In this document: positions 61,705 to 64,000 of the stretch, piece after piece
How positions within the stretch are numbered: position 1 is the stretch's first letter
Layout of the letters: the number at the start of each line of letters is the position of its first letter
Assembly (NCBI GenBank): GCA_963931925.1
Contig: OZ007571.1
Coordinates: 16,052,506 to 16,116,505 of the forward strand
Length of the DNA stretch: 64,000 bases
Direction of reading: 5' to 3'
Source of the DNA: Onchidella celtica
Taxonomy: Eukaryota; Mollusca; Gastropoda; Systellommatophora; Onchidiidae
Notes under the pieces: model-generated
Database searches by the model: none
The model's input: only the letters and a program-made list of their open reading frames with translations
What the model was told of the DNA's origin: nothing
Translations under genes and position numbers: made by a program

Positions 61705-62534
61705 CCCTAGTCCTGCGGGAGGCCACTATATTGGCCTCCCCGTGCAATACATGAGGCACGCGAGGCCATTATTTTGTCCGACACGCTTAACCACGGGTCC
61801 TGCGGGAGGCCACATTTTTGTATAGCAATGGTGTGCCTCGCGCTTTGTTTATTTGGTTGCCGTGGCTGTCGTTTTTTTTCACATTTTTTTTCCCACACTA
61901 TTTTTGCGTATTTATCTATCCTTTCACCCCTACTATATCTAACAAATGGTATCGTCCGATTACGTTTATTACGATGCAACTATTCGTAACTATTCGTCAT
62001 ACTCACGTAATAGTACTGATGGTCTGAAGTTCGAACTGGGGAAAATCTTGGGAAACTTTTACTTTGATGCTGGTTGTCATCCACATGTGAAATGGGAAGA
62101 AAGGGGCCATGTGCGTATTTAAGACACCGTTCTACGTCTGTAATTATGAATTCCGATGTAATAATAGGGCATGCTGCATAAGGGTGTCTGTCGGTAGGTT
62201 TTTCATCAGGGAAAACTGGGAGAAAATGACTGACTTTGTTGTTGGTCGTGTCTTTATTTGATGTGGTAATTAGAGAGATTTGTGTTCCTTTGATTAAACC
62301 GCTTTTCAGTACATGTATATATATATGACTGTGCTCTACGACCTGGAAATCAAATCTCTCACCAAAACTAACATTATAGTAAGTGGAAACTTTACATAGT
62401 ACTAGTAGAGGAGGAAGAAGGCAATGTCACGATACATGTGGTTAGTAAATTAAGCGAATGGCTTAAAAAATAATTTGTTCACCTGAATGGCCTGACTTAG
62501 GAACAGAAAAAGTGCAGAGGTCTTGGGGAAATGA
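61705..62534 (+). mobile_element. TTAA-element family copy B, interrupted by LINE copy 2
   Basis: TTAA at 61701-61704, then CCCTAGTCCTGCGGGAGGCC. Collinear with copy A and close to it (roughly 90% by eye), but without A's piggyBac insertion: gaatggcTTAAaaaataatt at 62458. Homology stops at aaatgataa, where the LINE tail begins; the rest may resume past 64000. Confidence 0.85.
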
Positions 62535-62560
62535 TAATAATAATAATAATAATAATAGTT
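62533..62560 (+). repeat. (TAA)n tail of LINE copy 2
   Basis: About nine taa units directly at the junction. On the LINE strand this is the 3' end, which fits a non-poly(A) simple-repeat tail. Confidence 0.85.
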
Positions 62561-62689
62561 CGTCCATCAGGTATGATGATGACCTTAACAACACCAGAGG
62601 AATAAAGAACAGAAATTGTTGAGAATTTCAACACATGGACAATAAAGAGAACTAAAGGACACAGAGGACAGAATGGAAAGACTGTTCTT

Positions 62690-63109
62690 TCATGACTTAT
62701 GGCTTCTCATGTGACTGATAAGTCCTATTTTTGCCCTGCAGACCCTTCCGCATAAATGACAAGAGTGCTCCGTTGGTTCAGTACCTCTGGGCCTTTTCTT
62801 GCGCCGTTCTCTTTTTTTGATAGCCTGCTGGACTCTGTCAGCTTCCCATGCTTTGCTGCCTCTGGTAAGGGCCGCCCTCCAATTTGCACGATCAAGCGAG
62901 AGCTTTTCCCACTCACTCACATCAATGGCAAAGGCCTTCAGTGATTGCTTGAGAGTGTCTTTGTAACGTCTCTTTGGGGCCCCAACATTCCTCGTTCCAT
63001 TGGAGAGCTCAGAGAAGAAGATTTGCTTAGGGAGTCTGGAGTCGGGCATTCTGACAACATGTCCTGCCCAACGTAGCTGAATTTTTTTCAGGTGGCAGAA
63101 GATGCTCAA
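62690..63109 (-). pseudogene. LINE C-terminal tail with C2H2 zinc finger
   Basis: Reads LSIFCHLKKIQLRWAGHVVR through SEWEKLSLDRANWRAAL and ends CHLCGRVCRAKIGLISHMRS, HKS: a Cys-x2-Cys...His-x3-His finger. It is the natural C-terminus of the element, separated from the RT ORF only by the frameshift. Confidence 0.88.
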
Positions 63110-63123
63110 TTCCTTGGCACGAT

Positions 63124-64000
63124 TCAGGACCTCAGTGTCTGGAATTTTATCAATTTGATCCTTAGGATCTTTCTAAGGCAGGCCAGATGAAAGTGATTTA
63201 GCTTTCTGGCATGCGATTGGTACACTGTCCAGGTTTCAGCCCCATAGAGTAGGGTGGGAAGGACCACAGCATTGTACACTTTCAGCTTAGTGTCTGTGCG
63301 AATGCCGGCAACATCCCATACTCTCTTTCGAAGCCTGCCAAATGCAGAGCTGGCTTTGCTGATTCTTGAGAGAATTTCAGTATCAACACGAGCCGCGGAA
63401 GACAGTGTACTGCCAAGATAGGTGAAGTTCTCCGACACCTTCAGAAGACTGTCATGGACTTTGATATTTGGGGTCACAGGATACTTGTCATCTGGAGTAG
63501 GCTGATGGAGCACTTCCGTCTTCTTTGTGCTTATTGTGAGGCCAAAGTTGTCACAGGCACTAGAGAACTTATCAACACAGTTTTGCATGCTATCCTCATC
63601 GTGTGCCAGAAGTGCACAATCATCAGCAAATAGTAGGTCACAGACTTGAGTACTTTTGGTTTTGGTTTTTGCCTGAAGTCTCCTGAGGTTGAATAGACTG
63701 CCATCAGTTCGGTACTTGATGCTTACCCCTTGAGGAGGAGAGCTAAAGGCTTCTTGTAGCATTGCAGAGAACATGATGCTGAACAGAGTTGGGGCTAAGA
63801 CACAACCCTGTTTTACCCCATTTGTGACAGCAAAGGGCTCTGAAACACTGCCGTTGCTTTTGACTGCAGCTTGCATGCCATCATGAAACTGGCGCACTAT
63901 TGTGATGAATTCGGGTGGACACCCAAACTTCGCCAAGATTTTCCAGAGGCCTTCACGACACACTGTGTCAAATGCTTTTGTGAGGTCAACAAATGTGATA
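63124..64000 (-). pseudogene. LINE reverse transcriptase, C-terminal half, with FADD motif
   Basis: Open to the window end (YITFVDLTKAFDTVCREG region). Contains GVKQGCVLAPTLFS and the catalytic DLLFADDCALLAHDEDSMQN, then LTISTKKTEVL, FTYLGSTLS and YGAETWT. A frameshift after LRKILRIK, relative to copy 1 (KWQDKIPDTEVL), cuts it off from its tail. Confidence 0.9.

Larger units (their letters stand above)
62533..64000 (-). mobile_element. APE-type LINE, copy 2 (3' half in window)
   Basis: Minus strand, intact 3' end with (TTA)n tail, running past 64000. Over the shared region it is nearly identical to copy 1, but it keeps the 201 bp with the RT active site and the C-terminal finger. A 4-base deletion near 63150 breaks its ORF. 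Confidence 0.9.

Overview
The window is animal nuclear DNA: AT-rich, intron-dense, with GT-AG splicing and many nested transposons. Reading exons by protein family and splice phase gives two genes, both on the + strand. The endonuclease-RT LINEs, the gene structures and the repeat style point to a lophotrochozoan, most likely a mollusc such as a gastropod. That placement is an inference.

Gene 1 (3106-53109) is a complete kinesin-13 gene (KIF2A/MCAK type, microtubule depolymerase). It has 23 coding exons over 50 kb. All exon phases join without a break and give a 745-residue protein with the N-terminal localisation domain, the neck, the KVD loop, the P-loop, switch I, switch II and the C-terminal tail. 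Gene 2 (58945 to past the window end) is the 5' part of GNPTG, the gamma subunit of the Golgi GlcNAc-1-phosphotransferase that tags lysosomal enzymes. Its first three coding exons are present, including the signal peptide. The two genes have no obvious functional link; their adjacency looks incidental.

Nearly everything else recognisable is mobile DNA in introns and flanks. Many elements can be bounded by terminal inverted repeats (TIRs) plus target-site duplications (TSDs). By region: 1-3 kb, hAT-type elements before the kinesin start. 3.7-10.3 kb (introns 1-2), a MITE, a tRNA-like sequence, a TTAA element with an acidic ORF, a 6-bp-TSD MITE and the oldest of three copies of a TTAA element family. 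11.2-13.6 kb (intron 3), a three-level nest of TA element, solo LTR and fold-back MITE. 17.0-23.5 kb (introns 5-6), TA elements, one of which holds a 3'-truncated LINE that was itself hit by another LINE. 26.1-27.2 kb, a second solo LTR of the same family. 31.0-35.0 kb (intron 13), a 4-kb hAT element with a BED-finger transposase fragment. 38.4-41.4 kb (intron 15), a TTAA element carrying a nested piggyBac-like element, then a TA element 15 bp later. 42.2-43.4 kb (intron 16), a LINE tail split by a TA element. 44.9-51.7 kb (introns 19 and 21), a TA element, a Harbinger remnant with a HARBI1 fragment, a 79-bp palindromic element and a TTAA element. 56.4-58.3 kb, an intergenic element with four spaced copies of an 11-bp motif and a hAT MITE. 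60.4-64 kb (GNPTG introns), a short 6-bp-TSD element, the third TTAA-family copy and a second LINE copy running off the end.

I saw no wholly new molecular system. The most useful material is the set of nested insertions with empty-site comparisons inside the window, a family with consistent 6-bp duplications, and the unexplained GTTACGGCGTG-repeat element.
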